A stretch of DNA of 50,386 nucleotides. Origin: Aliishimia sp045106335. GTDB lineage: Bacteria; Pseudomonadota; Alphaproteobacteria; Rhodobacterales; Rhodobacteraceae. The translations under genes were made by a program, and so were the position numbers. Location of the stretch: NCBI GenBank assembly GCA_045106335.1, contig JBGCEM010000153.1, forward strand, positions 1 to 50,386. The letters are read 5' to 3'. The notes under the pieces were generated by a model that ran no database searches, was not told the origin of the DNA, and saw only the letters and a list, made by a program, of their open reading frames with translations. Positions 8,325 through 17,481 of this stretch are shown here, piece by piece (positions within the stretch are counted from its first letter, which is position 1; each line of letters starts with the position of its first letter).

Positions 8325-9194
8325 ATGGACGACTCCCCTCTTTCGACTAACAAAATCGCCATTCTGTTGATGATCTCGGCAATTTTCTGCTTTTCGATTA
8401 TGGATGCTTTTGTCAAAGTCATCAGCCCCGAAATGGGGATCCTGAATGCACTCTGGGCGCGGTATTCAGGCCAAATGATCGTCGTATTGATCTTGGTCGC
8501 ACCACGCCTGCGCAGTGTTGCGAAGACACAATTCTTAGGTTTGCAGATCGCGCGCTCTTTTCTACTTTTGGGCGCAACATTCTTTTTGTTCTTAGGTTTG
8601 GCGCGCATTGGCTTGGCACAAGCCACGGCAGTGATGGTGATGAACCCGGTATTCATAACATTGGGCGGCGCGATATTTTTAGGAGAAACATTAGGTTATC
8701 GCCGCCTCAGCGCCATCGCCGTCGCCTTTGTCGGGGCGATGTTGATCATTCGCCCAGGAACTCAGACCTTTGATCCCGCGGCACTTTTTCCATTGATCGG
8801 CGCTCTGTCCTATTCAGGGTATGCGCTGATCACCCGCCAAGTTGGACCGCGCGAGGATCCTTGGACATCCTTGTTCTACACGGCGTTGGTTGGTGGCGTT
8901 TTGATGACGCTGTTGGCGCCCTTTTACTGGGTTTGGCCGGATCCGACCCATGCAGTTGGGATGTTAGGCATTGCGGGGATTGGCACATTGGGTCAGTTGC
9001 TGTTGATCAAAGCCTTTTCGCAAGCCTCGGCGGGAACTCTGGCGCCCTTTGGCTATTCAGGCTTGCTATTCGCCACACTGATCGGGATCACAGCCTTCCA
9101 AGAGTTTCCAGATCTGTTAACCACACTTGGCGCGCTTGTGATCGTGCTGTCTGGCATCTATGTCTGGAGACGCGAAACCACACAAACCATATAA
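8325..9194 (+). CDS. DMT-superfamily permease (EamA type)
   Basis: A 289-aa integral membrane protein with about ten hydrophobic helices arranged as two EamA repeats (residues ~10-140 and ~150-285). The first helix contains the typical FSIMDAFVK stretch. Members export or exchange small metabolites, amino acids or nucleotide-related solutes, and the substrate cannot be read from sequence. It is followed closely by the acyltransferase gene, with which it may be co-transcribed. Confidence 0.8.
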   Translation: MDDSPLSTNKIAILLMISAIFCFSIMDAFVKVISPEMGILNALWARYSGQMIVVLILVAPRLRSVAKTQFLGLQIARSFLLLGATFFLFLGLARIGLAQATAVMVMNPVFITLGGAIFLGETLGYRRLSAIAVAFVGAMLIIRPGTQTFDPAALFPLIGALSYSGYALITRQVGPREDPWTSLFYTALVGGVLMTLLAPFYWVWPDPTHAVGMLGIAGIGTLGQLLLIKAFSQASAGTLAPFGYSGLLFATLIGITAFQEFPDLLTTLGALVIVLSGIYVWRRETTQTI

Positions 9195-9204
9195 TTGCAG
9201 CTTC

Positions 9205-10077
9205 ATGAGCAGTAGCAGACTTACAAAAATTCAACAATGGCTGGTGAATCTTGCAATTGTTTCGGTAATTCGCAGTGCTTTGGCGCTTCCCTATTCCTGG
9301 CGTGTGCCCTTTGTCGGGTGGGTTGTCACACGTATCATCGGCCCATTTGCCGGCTATCGCGCCTCAGCTTTGGATAATCTAGCGCTGATCCGTCCAGAGC
9401 TTTCCGAACCTGAACGCAAAACCATCGCAAAAGCCTGTTTGGACAATGCAGGACGCACATTCATCGAAAATTATTCGGCAATTGATTTTCCAAACAGGAT
9501 GGCCGCGGCCCAGATCACCGGCCCCGGATGGCCCGCCCTGCAGCAGGCCGACGCCCAAAACCGTCCCGTCATCTTAGTGACAGGGCATTATGGAAACTAC
9601 GAAGCGGTGCGTGCGGCTTTGGTGGGCAAAGGGTACAACGTAGGCGGACTCTATCGCGACATGTCTAACCCCTATTTCAACGCACATTACGTCAAGACGA
9701 TGGAATCATTCGGCGGCCCAGTTTTCCCACAAGGGCGCAAGGGTACATCCGGCTTTGTGCGTCACTTGAAATCCGGTGGTCAGTTGGTGTTGCTGTTCGA
9801 TCAACATGTCATTGGCGCACCCGTGTTGGATTTCATGGGGCAGCCCGCTCACACGGCTGTGTCTGCCGCGGAATTGGCGTTGCGCTACAATGCGGTTCTG
9901 ATCCCATTTTTTGGTGTACGCAAAGCAGATGGGCTGAGTTTTGACACGATTTTGGACGCGCCAATCCCGCATTCTGACCCCCAAACCATGACCCAAGCGA
10001 TGAACGAAAGCCTGGCCGCGCGGATCCGTCAGGACCCTGGTCAGTGGTTTTGGGTGCACCGCCGCTGGCGCGCCTAA
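9205..10077 (+). CDS. Lipid A-type (LpxL/HtrB family) lysophospholipid acyltransferase
   Basis: A 290-aa protein with an N-terminal hydrophobic anchor, the acyltransferase HX4E motif HYGNYE at about residue 133-138, an LLFDQH segment (~194) and the C-terminal WVHRRWR typical of Kdo2-lipid A acyltransferases. It likely adds a secondary acyl chain to lipid A at the inner membrane. The ATG at 9205 lies 10 bases after the permease stop and gives a normal family length. The upstream ATG at 9160 would add 15 polar residues overlapping the permease. The Shine-Dalgarno is poor for both. It lies near kdsA, consistent with a local envelope-glycolipid theme. Confidence 0.8.
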   Translation: MSSSRLTKIQQWLVNLAIVSVIRSALALPYSWRVPFVGWVVTRIIGPFAGYRASALDNLALIRPELSEPERKTIAKACLDNAGRTFIENYSAIDFPNRMAAAQITGPGWPALQQADAQNRPVILVTGHYGNYEAVRAALVGKGYNVGGLYRDMSNPYFNAHYVKTMESFGGPVFPQGRKGTSGFVRHLKSGGQLVLLFDQHVIGAPVLDFMGQPAHTAVSAAELALRYNAVLIPFFGVRKADGLSFDTILDAPIPHSDPQTMTQAMNESLAARIRQDPGQWFWVHRRWRA

Positions 10078-10152
10078 ACCGGGCTGACCCCTTGCACAAC
10101 GCCCCTTGGCTGGTCCATGCTTGGCGCATTGCCCTAGAACGGGGACGTCCAC

Positions 10153-11181
10153 ATGACCAAGATCCCGCCACGCTCAAAGCTGAGTATTGCGCCAAAGTAC
10201 CTGGCCGTCTTGCTGTTGCCCATTTTCGCCGTCGCAATCGCTGAGGCCGTTTTGGCCACATTCGCCGACACATCCGTGACACTGGGCGATCTGGTCCTAA
10301 CCCAAAAGCCCGAGATCAAAGAGCTGATCGGACGGTATCGCTTCTTGGCTGTCATCTACTTTTATTGCGCGGTTTGCATCACGGTGCTGGGCATCTTCGC
10401 CGCCGAGCTTTTGTCGCGCCACACATTCGCATCGATCCTGCGCAGCCTCGCAGGATTGGTTGGTTTGGTGTTGTTTTCCATGCTGTTTTCGATGTTTGAA
10501 CCAGACTGGATGGGCAGCTTTGAAGCGTATGAACTGCTTGGGGCCTCCTTGTTCGAAACGGGCTTGGCAACGGGTGATTTGGCTTTGTGCGGCGCGGATC
10601 GGTGCAATGATCAGGGCGCATTTTTTGCCATGCGCGTGACGATGGATGTGGTGAATGTCTTATCTGGATTGGCGGTGTCCGCGGTCATCCTGGGTATGGT
10701 GCTGGCTTTGGCACGCCCAAGTCAAATCGACCTCACCAACCGCGCAGGTATTCTTGCAGAGGGGGCCACGTTGCAAAACGCGCAAAAAGCAGTGCAGCGG
10801 TATTTGTACCTGTCCGGTTTGCTGCTGTCGGTGGCAATGGTGCTGGGGTATGCGTGGATGAGTTGGCCTGCAGGTCTAATTGAAAGCGGCGCGACGGGAT
10901 ATGACGATCTAGTCGAGGCCGTGTCGCTGTATCGTGGGGTGACCTACACTGTGCTGATCTTAAGTTTTTACATGCCCGTCAGTCTTATTCAGATGGTGCG
11001 TATCGAACGATTTCAAGTTGCCGCGAACGCCACCGGTCTTGAAGATATTGCGGCACAGGTCAAAGGGTTTGACATCGAGCGCATCGCCACTTTGGACGCG
11101 CTGAAAGCCATCGTAACTATTCTGTCCCCGATTTTGGCAAGTGCTGTTGGCGGGGCGATCAGCATCGCGCCATTTGGTTAA
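10153..11181 (+). CDS. Multi-pass membrane protein of unknown function
   Basis: I do not recognise the family. The 342 residues contain about six to seven hydrophobic helices: ~14-36, 60-80, 92-115, 170-192, 213-235, 262-285 and 315-337. A periplasmic or cytosolic loop at ~125-150 carries two Cys (LCGADRC). The reading frame has the same codon style as its neighbours and a GGGGA element ahead of the ATG. It stands between the acyltransferase and another membrane protein, all on the same strand with 75 and 93 base gaps. Confidence 0.6.
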   Translation: MTKIPPRSKLSIAPKYLAVLLLPIFAVAIAEAVLATFADTSVTLGDLVLTQKPEIKELIGRYRFLAVIYFYCAVCITVLGIFAAELLSRHTFASILRSLAGLVGLVLFSMLFSMFEPDWMGSFEAYELLGASLFETGLATGDLALCGADRCNDQGAFFAMRVTMDVVNVLSGLAVSAVILGMVLALARPSQIDLTNRAGILAEGATLQNAQKAVQRYLYLSGLLLSVAMVLGYAWMSWPAGLIESGATGYDDLVEAVSLYRGVTYTVLILSFYMPVSLIQMVRIERFQVAANATGLEDIAAQVKGFDIERIATLDALKAIVTILSPILASAVGGAISIAPFG

Positions 11182-11274
11182 AGCGCCGCGCGCGGGGTTA
11201 GACAGATCTATGTGCGCATCGCTGTAAAGACGCACAGGGACTAAGACGATGCGACGTGCAAAAGGAGGAAGCTT

Positions 11275-12111
11275 ATGCAAATTCTAACGAAAACACTGGC
11301 GAAAGTTCAACAAAGATACACCCAAAATAGCCCAGATGATTACGCAACAATTAATCAAAAAACGATGGCATTTATCGTCGGCTTGGCCGCCGTGTCTTTG
11401 CCCGTTGTTATGCTGATCGGCGCGCTTAACCCTTGGTGGCCATCTTGTTATCGCGACAGCATCAGCCACTTTTATTACGCGCCTTTCTTGGGCAGTTATT
11501 TCATCGGCGTCCTCTTTTTCATCGGCACCTATCTGTTGGTTTACCAAGGCCAAGACCCCGGACGACGCGAGGCGAAACTATCAACAGGGGCGGCATTTTG
11601 CGCTTACGGTGTGGCGATTTTTCCAACCTCTGGGCATGGGTGTGAAACTTGGGCCGCATTTGAGTCCCGCGCAATCAGTCTGGTTACCAAACAGGCTCCC
11701 GACAGCGTCAATTTAAGCCAACGCGTTTTGCCCGATGGCGAAATCTGGGGGTATTTCAGCCTGTTTCCAAGTGCCGAATACCTGCATTACGCAAGTGCAG
11801 CGCTGCTGTTTGCCTTTCTGACCTGGTTTGCTTTGGTGGTCTTCACAAGTGTCGATGGTCATCAAAGAGATCCCAAAACAGGCGCATTGACCCCACAAAA
11901 ACGCCGCCGCAACCAAATTTATTATGCAAGTGCAGCGATGATGGTGATCTCGATTCTGGCCTTGGCCGGGTCTTTTTTCCTGAGCGATAAAACCTGGTGG
12001 AACCGCTATAATTTGACCTTCGTGTTTGAAGCCATCGCCTTGATCGCGTTCGGAATTTCTTGGCTCACCAAGGGCGGTTTTCTGTCCAGTCGATTGGCGG
12101 ATCCCGCCTAA
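11275..12111 (+). CDS. Multi-pass membrane protein of unknown function
   Basis: A 278-aa protein with about six hydrophobic helices (~30-52, 65-88, 103-120, 168-188, 213-235, 243-265). A distinctive motif before helix 2 reads SISHFYYAPFLGSYF, and a Cys-His pair (SGHGCETW) follows helix 3. I recall similar SIS-YYY motif proteins annotated only as hypothetical or DUF998-like membrane proteins, so no function is proposed. A strong ribosome site AGGAGG lies 8 bases before the ATG, making the start secure. Upstream and downstream genes are same-strand. Confidence 0.65.
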   Translation: MQILTKTLAKVQQRYTQNSPDDYATINQKTMAFIVGLAAVSLPVVMLIGALNPWWPSCYRDSISHFYYAPFLGSYFIGVLFFIGTYLLVYQGQDPGRREAKLSTGAAFCAYGVAIFPTSGHGCETWAAFESRAISLVTKQAPDSVNLSQRVLPDGEIWGYFSLFPSAEYLHYASAALLFAFLTWFALVVFTSVDGHQRDPKTGALTPQKRRRNQIYYASAAMMVISILALAGSFFLSDKTWWNRYNLTFVFEAIALIAFGISWLTKGGFLSSRLADPA

Positions 12112-12149
12112 GACTGGACAGCGCGCCACATCTGTGACACGCCGCCTGG

Positions 12150-12923
12150 ATGCTCAGTTATCAACATGCCTACCACGCTGGAAATCTGGCGGATTTGCAA
12201 AAACACGGTCTGTTGGCGTGGATGCTGGCCTATCTGACACGCAAGGAAAAGCCGCTTAGCTATTTGGAAACCCATGCAGGGCGCGGGATCTATGATTTGT
12301 CAAGTTCTGAGGCCCTTAAAACGGCCGAGGCAGCGTCAGGCATTCACGCTCATGCGGATTGGTTCGCCGCAGATCACCCTGTAAGCAAATGCTATGATGC
12401 GACAATTCAGGCGCATGGTCCCAGCGCCTATCCAGGCTCGCCGATGATTGCTGCGCATCTGCTGCGCCCCCAGGACAGTCTGCATCTGGCCGAATTGCAC
12501 CCCGGCGAATATCAAGCCCTGCGCGACAGTTTTCGCCGAGCTGCAAAAACATACCTACAGGACGGGTTTGAGATGGCCCACGCCCTGGCCCCGCCCACGC
12601 CCCGACGCGGTCTGTTGCTGATCGACCCGCCCTATGAAATCAAATCCGATTACACTGTGATCCCGGGGCATGTCAGCAAGCTTACCCGTGCCTGGAATGT
12701 TGGCATCATCGCGTTGTGGTACCCAATCCTGACGTCTGACGCGCACCACCCGATGCTGGACAGCCTAAGCGGCAAATTCCCAGACGCCTTGCGCCACGAA
12801 GTCTATTTCCCGCCAGCCCGTCCCGGTCATGGTATGATCGGGTCGGGCATGTTCGTGATCAATCCGCCTTATGGATTGCAGGGCGAAGCAACACGGCTAA
12901 GCGCCCTTTTTGAACGTCTCTAA
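12150..12923 (+). CDS. rlmJ: 23S rRNA (adenine2030-N6)-methyltransferase
   Basis: A 257-aa protein starting MLSYQHAYHAGNLADLQKH, the highly conserved N-terminus of RlmJ. A SAM-binding segment LETHAGRGIYDL (~residue 41) and the N6-methyltransferase motif DPPYE (~155) are present. It methylates A2030 of 23S rRNA. Slightly shorter than the E. coli protein (280 aa). The gene ends at a strong intrinsic terminator beginning 35 bases downstream. Confidence 0.92.
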   Translation: MLSYQHAYHAGNLADLQKHGLLAWMLAYLTRKEKPLSYLETHAGRGIYDLSSSEALKTAEAASGIHAHADWFAADHPVSKCYDATIQAHGPSAYPGSPMIAAHLLRPQDSLHLAELHPGEYQALRDSFRRAAKTYLQDGFEMAHALAPPTPRRGLLLIDPPYEIKSDYTVIPGHVSKLTRAWNVGIIALWYPILTSDAHHPMLDSLSGKFPDALRHEVYFPPARPGHGMIGSGMFVINPPYGLQGEATRLSALFERL

Positions 12924-12957
12924 AGCTTCGTGTGTTGGACCAATGCCATCGCTCACG

Positions 12958-13000
12958 AATGGCCCCAGACCGCAAAGCGCGACCGGGCCATTTGTTTTTT
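12958..13000 (+). terminator. Rho-independent terminator of rlmJ
   Basis: A perfect 8-base stem (AATGGCCC at 12958-12965 with GGGCCATT at 12985-12992) is followed directly by TGTTTTTT. The loop can pair further. Confidence 0.8.
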
Positions 13001-13019
13001 GAATTTCAGACAGGGTCCT

Positions 13020-13337
13020 TCAAACCTGGCCCATCGCTACAGCAGAACCCCCATCCGCGCGCGACACATGCACCAGATCATACACATAAGACTTCTGACC
13101 TTTGCACGACACCCAAGGGCCCGCCGGCGGGATTCGCCCGTGATGCGCCGCAGGCACGCCCCAAGCGCATCCCGCCAGTTGCTCGGTCTCGGGATCGAAT
13201 GCCGCCCAACCAAAATGTGGATCCCATTGGATGGTTAATTCGGGACGATCCGCGCGACGATACACCCCCAACCCATCCCGGGTAAAGCGGTACACCAAGT
13301 CATCACACCGTCTGCGAAGTTCAAATTCTTGTGCCAT
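13020..13337 (-). CDS. Conserved-looking hypothetical protein
   Basis: A 105-aa polar protein, no signal peptide or membrane segment, rich in aromatic and charged residues. Its N-terminus is MAQEFELRRRCDDLVYRF and its C-terminal part contains WVSCKGQKSYVYDLVH. A GGAGG ribosome site precedes the ATG by 9 bases. It lies directly after the rpmG terminator on the same strand and ends close to the convergent rlmJ terminator. I recall similar small proteins from Rhodobacteraceae but cannot name a domain. Confidence 0.55.
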   Translation of the reverse strand: MAQEFELRRRCDDLVYRFTRDGLGVYRRADRPELTIQWDPHFGWAAFDPETEQLAGCAWGVPAAHHGRIPPAGPWVSCKGQKSYVYDLVHVSRADGGSAVAMGQV

Positions 13338-13353
13338 TTCGGGTCCTCCAAAA

Positions 13354-13384
13354 CGAAAAAAGCCGCGCTCATGTGGCGCGGCCT
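13354..13384 (-). terminator. Rho-independent terminator of rpmG
   Basis: On the minus strand a GCCGCGC/GCGCGGC stem (13376-13382 with 13362-13368) with a 7-base loop is followed by seven U residues (13355-13361 as A on the plus strand). It lies 25 bases after the rpmG stop. Confidence 0.8.
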
Positions 13385-13408
13385 TGTCAGCTTGCGGTGG
13401 GAAAGATC

Positions 13409-13576
13409 TTACTTGATCTTGCCTTCCTTATACTCGACGTGCTTGCGCGCTACGGGGTCGTATTTACGTACGACCATCTTTTCGGTCATGGTCCGTGCGT
13501 TCTTCTTGGTCACATAAAAGTGGCCCGTGCCTGCGGACGAGTTCAGGCGGATCTTAATTGTGGTCGGCTTCGCCAT
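13409..13576 (-). CDS. rpmG: 50S ribosomal protein L33
   Basis: A 55-aa basic protein starting MAKPTTIKIRLNSSAGTGHFY and ending with KHVEYKEGKIK. Both length and sequence are those of proteobacterial L33. It lacks the paired Cys motifs, so it is the C-minus, zinc-independent form. GAGGAG precedes the ATG by 8 bases. The frame stays open far upstream (to 13966), but that extension runs into rnpB and is not coding. A terminator follows. Confidence 0.95.
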   Translation of the reverse strand: MAKPTTIKIRLNSSAGTGHFYVTKKNARTMTEKMVVRKYDPVARKHVEYKEGKIK

Positions 13577-13729
13577 GGGTATGCTCCTCGTGCCGCGCGC
13601 GGATGCAAGCGCGGAAAAATCTCGAATGAGCCTGCGTTGTACGGATTGCGCGCCTGCTGTCAACCGTGTTTTGCCGACACTTAGGGCTGTTTGATGGCTG
13701 TCGTTGCGATATCTGGCAGAAAAGAAATA

Positions 13730-14111
13730 CGCGGAAGACCTATAAGCCGGATTTTGTCCCTTGTAGTTGCCCACAAGGCGATGACCATTCCTCTGAGCGC
13801 CATGTTGCCATGACGCCTCTAGCTGCCAACCCGGATCTGCTGGGGCAAAAGCAACCCCGGGGGCAAGCCCCCACGCGATCCCTATTCGGCATTGCTCCTG
13901 GTGGGGCTTGCCATGCGAGGCCAGTTGCCTAGCCCCCGGTGGGCCACAACCCCACCGTTTCACCATAGACCAGGAAACCCTGGCCTGTCTGTTCTCTGTG
14001 GCGCTGATCCGTCGGGTTACCCCGCCCGGGCGTTACCCGGCACCGTTGCTTTTTGGAGTCCGGACTTTCCTCGAACATGCGAACATGCCCGCGGCCATCC
14101 AGTCTTCCGCG
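13730..14111 (-). ncRNA. rnpB: RNase P RNA (class A)
   Basis: On the minus strand the conserved 5' element GAGGAAAGTCCGGACTCC lies near 14058-14075 and the conserved 3' element ACAAAATCCGGCTTAT near 13743-13758. The outer P1 helix is visible: CGCGGAAGAC at the 5' end (14102-14111) pairs with GTCTTCCGCG at the 3' end (13730-13739), which sets both boundaries and a length of ~382. It is the ribozyme component of tRNA 5' maturation. Several open frames across it on both strands are spurious. Confidence 0.95.
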
Positions 14112-14184
14112 TTCGTGCCTGATACGCGTATCCTGGCGCAGAGGTCAACGTGTAAGGTGCGGATCTGTCGCCAACCCCGCCCCG

Positions 14185-14832
14185 TCACGAAGGCGTTACG
14201 GCCGAGATGTCTGCGCCGCACACAGGCCCCCGCGCCCACGGTCGATACCGCAGCCGCACAGCATTCAAAAGGACGTCAGCCGGAACATCGGCACTGTATC
14301 CCGCCTGGCGTGCGACCCTCAGAAACTCGGCCATCGACACTTTTTTCACTGGCCCACCTCCGTAAGGTACGGCCTGCCCGCACCGTTCGAGTCGCTGCCA
14401 ATCAAAATGCGGACCTGGATCCACTTTCCGGCCAGGCGCCAAATCCGAATGACCAATCACGCCCCGTGGTTCAATCCCCCACCGGGTCATAATCCCGCTT
14501 AACAACACCTGCAGCGCATCCATCAACGGCGCGGCAAACGGAGCATGTCCGTCATTGTCCAGCTCAACCCCAATCGATCGCGAATTCACATCGTCCAATC
14601 CACACCATTGCCCCACCCCTGCATGCCAAGCGCGCATGTCCTCGGGCACAAGCCCTGTCACCTGACCGTCCCGCGCGATCACATAATGCGCGGACACTTC
14701 GAATTCGGGATCGCACAGCCGATCAATCGCAGCCTGCGCCGAGGACATGGCCGTGTAATGCAAAACGATCAGGGACGGTGTCAAACCATCGCGACGTGGC
14801 CCGCAATTTGGGGATTGGCGCGCCAGTGGCAC
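14185..14832 (-). CDS. N-acetylmuramoyl-L-alanine amidase (amidase_2/AmpD type)
   Basis: A 215-aa amidase that cleaves the muramic acid-peptide bond of peptidoglycan fragments. Zinc ligand motifs are visible: LHYTAM (~residue 25), the WHAGV segment (~69) and HSDLAPGRKVDPGPHFDW (~127-144), which holds the second His, the catalytic Lys and the third ligand Asp. No signal peptide is seen, pointing to a cytosolic recycling role like AmpD. The start is a GTG at 14832, 3 bases after the stop of the upstream lipoprotein gene, so translation is probably coupled. It lies upstream of rnpB with 73 bases between. Confidence 0.85.
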   Translation of the reverse strand: MPLARQSPNCGPRRDGLTPSLIVLHYTAMSSAQAAIDRLCDPEFEVSAHYVIARDGQVTGLVPEDMRAWHAGVGQWCGLDDVNSRSIGVELDNDGHAPFAAPLMDALQVLLSGIMTRWGIEPRGVIGHSDLAPGRKVDPGPHFDWQRLERCGQAVPYGGGPVKKVSMAEFLRVARQAGYSADVPADVLLNAVRLRYRPWARGPVCGADISAVTPS

Positions 14833-14835
14833 AGG

Positions 14836-15642
14836 TTACTCAGTCGAAATTGCCAAAGGCGGCACCACGCCTGGGGCGGGTTGTTGCACAGGGGCTGGGG
14901 CGGGCGTTTGGGTGTTGTCCACCGCAGATATGGCCGTCAAAGGCGCTGCGGCCTGGCGCGCGGTGCGGAATGGGCGCGGATCCCAGCTACAGGCATATCC
15001 ATCCCCGTCTGGGTCCAAACCTTTGCGGTCTTTTTGAGGCCCCCCCTGGGCTAAAAATTCGATCTGCGCTTGATCCGGCGAGGCAAATCCAGAGCACGCA
15101 CGGCTTAATCGACCACTGCGCAATCTGGATCGTTTATACAATTGCGCGCCTACGGGATTGTTGGTGGCCAAAGCATATTGCACGATATTGGGTTGCGACC
15201 CACCCGAGCGTTGCGGCAAGGCGGTCGGTTCAATCACTTGATATTGCGCACGGTTGGCGGCGATCTTTTGTGCATCGCTTTGAATGGTGCGCCGCGAAGA
15301 CACAGCCCCAAAATCCTGTTCAGATGAAATACCCGCCGCACCGATTTGTTCTGGCGCTGGGTTAGAGGGGCTGGCCTCAAGCGGTACGACCCCGGAATTC
15401 AGTGCCGCGGCACGCTGTTCAAACGGGTCCCCGCCGATCACCGCAGACGTAACCGAGGACGGCAACGGCGCGCTGGGATCTGCAGACGCCTGGCCTAAAG
15501 GCGACGCCTGCACGGGCGACACCGGCGGCAAATTCTGCGTAGTTTGCGCAACTGTGGCGCTGACAGGTCCACTCTCGGGAAGCTGTGGCGCACATGCCAA
15601 CAACAGAAAACAGGCGCCTGCACCGGTCAAACCGCGTATCAT
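14836..15642 (-). CDS. Lipoprotein with excalibur-like calcium-binding motif
   Basis: A 268-aa exported protein with a lipoprotein signal (lipobox LLAC, Cys at residue 17). A long Pro/Ala/Ser/Gln-rich low-complexity region (~20-150) follows. A compact domain at ~165-235 contains two Cys and ends in DPDGDGYACSWDPRPF, which matches the excalibur (DxDxDGxxC) calcium-binding motif. A second low-complexity Pro tail closes it. The pairing with an amidase gene suggests a cell-envelope role, but function is unknown. Its stop is 3 bases from the amidase GTG. Confidence 0.75.
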   Translation of the reverse strand: MIRGLTGAGACFLLLACAPQLPESGPVSATVAQTTQNLPPVSPVQASPLGQASADPSAPLPSSVTSAVIGGDPFEQRAAALNSGVVPLEASPSNPAPEQIGAAGISSEQDFGAVSSRRTIQSDAQKIAANRAQYQVIEPTALPQRSGGSQPNIVQYALATNNPVGAQLYKRSRLRSGRLSRACSGFASPDQAQIEFLAQGGPQKDRKGLDPDGDGYACSWDPRPFRTARQAAAPLTAISAVDNTQTPAPAPVQQPAPGVVPPLAISTE

Positions 15643-15680
15643 TTTGTCTCTGCCTCAGTTTTTCTAGTGTTGATGGGACG

Positions 15681-17159
15681 TTACCACCATTTCGACGGTT
15701 TGGCCACAAATCCAGCGCGCGCTTCCAGGGCATAGGCCAAATTCAGTAATTCGCCCTCTTCCCACGGCTTGCCGATCAGCTGCAATCCCAGCGGCAGGCC
15801 TTGCGCATCCAAGCCCGCAGGCACCGAAATTCCGGGCAGACCGGCCAAGTTGACCGTCACTGTGAACACGTCATTCAGGTACATTTGCACCGGATCCGCA
15901 TCTTTCATTGTGCCCAAGCCAAATGCCGCAGACGGTGTGGCGGGTGTCAAAATGCCATCAATACCTTGCGCAAACACATCCTCAAAGTCTTTCTTAATCA
16001 AGGTACGCACCCGGCGCGCGCGGTTGTAATAGGCGTCATAAAAGCCCGCTGACAGCACATATGTCCCGATCATGACCCGGCGCTGCACTTCGGGTCCGAA
16101 ACCTTCGGCGCGGGTCTTTTCGTACATCTCGGTGATGCCGTCACCCGCATCCAAGTCCGCGCGGTGCCCAAAGCGCACCCCATCATACCGCGCCAGATTC
16201 GAGGACGCCTCGGCAGGGGCAATTACATAATAGGCGGGCAGCGCGTATTTGGTATGAGGCAGCGAAATATCGACGATCTCAGCCCCCGCATCGCGCATCA
16301 TGTCCGTGCCTTGCTTCCACAGGGCTTCAATTTCGTCCGGCATCCCGTCCATGCGATATTCTTTGGGGATCCCGATCTTTTTGCCTTTGATATCGCCACT
16401 TAACGCGGCCTCAAAATCCGGCACAACCATATCTGCGCTGGTGCTGTCTTTGGGATCATACCCGCACATCGCTTCCAGCATGATCGCCGCATCGCGCACG
16501 GATTTGGTCATGGGCCCGGCCTGATCCAAGGACGACGCAAAAGCCACTACGCCCCAGCGTGAACAGCGCCCATAGGTCGGCTTGATCCCCGTAATCCCCG
16601 TGAAGGCCGCCGGTTGACGAATAGAGCCGCCCGTGTCTGTCCCGGTCGCGGCCAAGCACAAATCCGCCGCCACAGCCGAGGCCGAGCCGCCCGAAGATCC
16701 GCCCGGCGTCAGGTTCACATCGTCCACCTTCCAAGGGTTAACAACATCCCCGTAAACACTGGTTTCATTGGACGATCCCATGGCGAATTCATCCATGTTC
16801 AACTTGCCCAACATCACAGCGCCCGAGGATAATAGGTTGTGCGACACCGTGGATTCGTATTCGGGGATGAAGCCTTCCAAAATCTTGGACGCCGCCTGCG
16901 ACGCAACCCCCTTGGTACAGAACAAATCCTTAATGCCGATGGGCAATCCGTTCATAGAGGCCGCATCTGGGCCCCGGCGTGCATCCGCTGCGCGGGCTTG
17001 ATCCATCGCCAACTCGGGCGTGTTGTGCACGAACGCGTTTAAGGTGCTGGACCCTTCAATCGCCTCTAAACAGCTTTGCGTTAGCGCCACCGAGGTCGTT
17101 TCGCCCTTGCGCAACGCATCACGTGCCTCGGCCAATCCTAATGTGTTCAAATCAGCCAT
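15681..17159 (-). CDS. gatA: Asp-tRNA(Asn)/Glu-tRNA(Gln) amidotransferase subunit A
   Basis: A 492-aa amidase-signature enzyme supplying ammonia from glutamine for transamidation of mischarged tRNA. The catalytic Lys lies in GIKDLF (~residue 76) and the Gly/Ser-rich signature TPGGSSGGSASAVAA (~150) carries the cis-Ser and nucleophile Ser in GTDTGGSIRQPA (~171). Length is typical. Its ATG overlaps the gatC stop by one base (TAATG). gatB is not in the window. Confidence 0.96.
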   Translation of the reverse strand: MADLNTLGLAEARDALRKGETTSVALTQSCLEAIEGSSTLNAFVHNTPELAMDQARAADARRGPDAASMNGLPIGIKDLFCTKGVASQAASKILEGFIPEYESTVSHNLLSSGAVMLGKLNMDEFAMGSSNETSVYGDVVNPWKVDDVNLTPGGSSGGSASAVAADLCLAATGTDTGGSIRQPAAFTGITGIKPTYGRCSRWGVVAFASSLDQAGPMTKSVRDAAIMLEAMCGYDPKDSTSADMVVPDFEAALSGDIKGKKIGIPKEYRMDGMPDEIEALWKQGTDMMRDAGAEIVDISLPHTKYALPAYYVIAPAEASSNLARYDGVRFGHRADLDAGDGITEMYEKTRAEGFGPEVQRRVMIGTYVLSAGFYDAYYNRARRVRTLIKKDFEDVFAQGIDGILTPATPSAAFGLGTMKDADPVQMYLNDVFTVTVNLAGLPGISVPAGLDAQGLPLGLQLIGKPWEEGELLNLAYALEARAGFVAKPSKWW

Positions 17160-17446
17160 TATTCCACCACCTTCGGAACCGCAAAAAAGCCTTCGCGCGC
17201 GTCGGGCGCATTGGCCAGAACAGCCGGTTGCTGGCTGCCATCTGTGACCTCATCCACGCGTCGTTTCAGCCGCTGGGGCGTCACGGATGTCATAGGCTCA
17301 ACGCCGTCCACATCGACTTCGTTCAGTTGCTCGATAAATCCCAAAATATCCGAAAATTCTTGGGCCAAAGCAGGCAGTCGGTCTTCGTCAACTTTAATAC
17401 GGGCCAGCTTGGCCACTTTGGCGGCGGTTTTTGTGTCAATCGACAT
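17159..17446 (-). CDS. gatC: Asp-tRNA(Asn)/Glu-tRNA(Gln) amidotransferase subunit C
   Basis: A 95-aa subunit that braces the GatA-GatB interface. It begins MSIDTKTAAKVAKLARIKV and contains LGFIEQLNEVDVDGVEPM, the conserved GatC core, with VPKVVE at the end. The ATG at 17446 is preceded by GGTGAGAC. The frame is open far upstream but that part overlaps the neighbouring gene. Coupled to gatA by a one-base overlap. Confidence 0.95.
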   Translation of the reverse strand: MSIDTKTAAKVAKLARIKVDEDRLPALAQEFSDILGFIEQLNEVDVDGVEPMTSVTPQRLKRRVDEVTDGSQQPAVLANAPDAREGFFAVPKVVE

Positions 17447-17481
17447 GGATGTCTCACCTTCAGAGGATGTCTGCGCAGGCT

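Noticed and set aside
13666..14502. Several open frames of 60-195 codons on the plus strand and an extended frame on the minus strand
   Set aside because: They cross rnpB and the amidase gene; the RNA and the opposite-strand protein explain the sequence.
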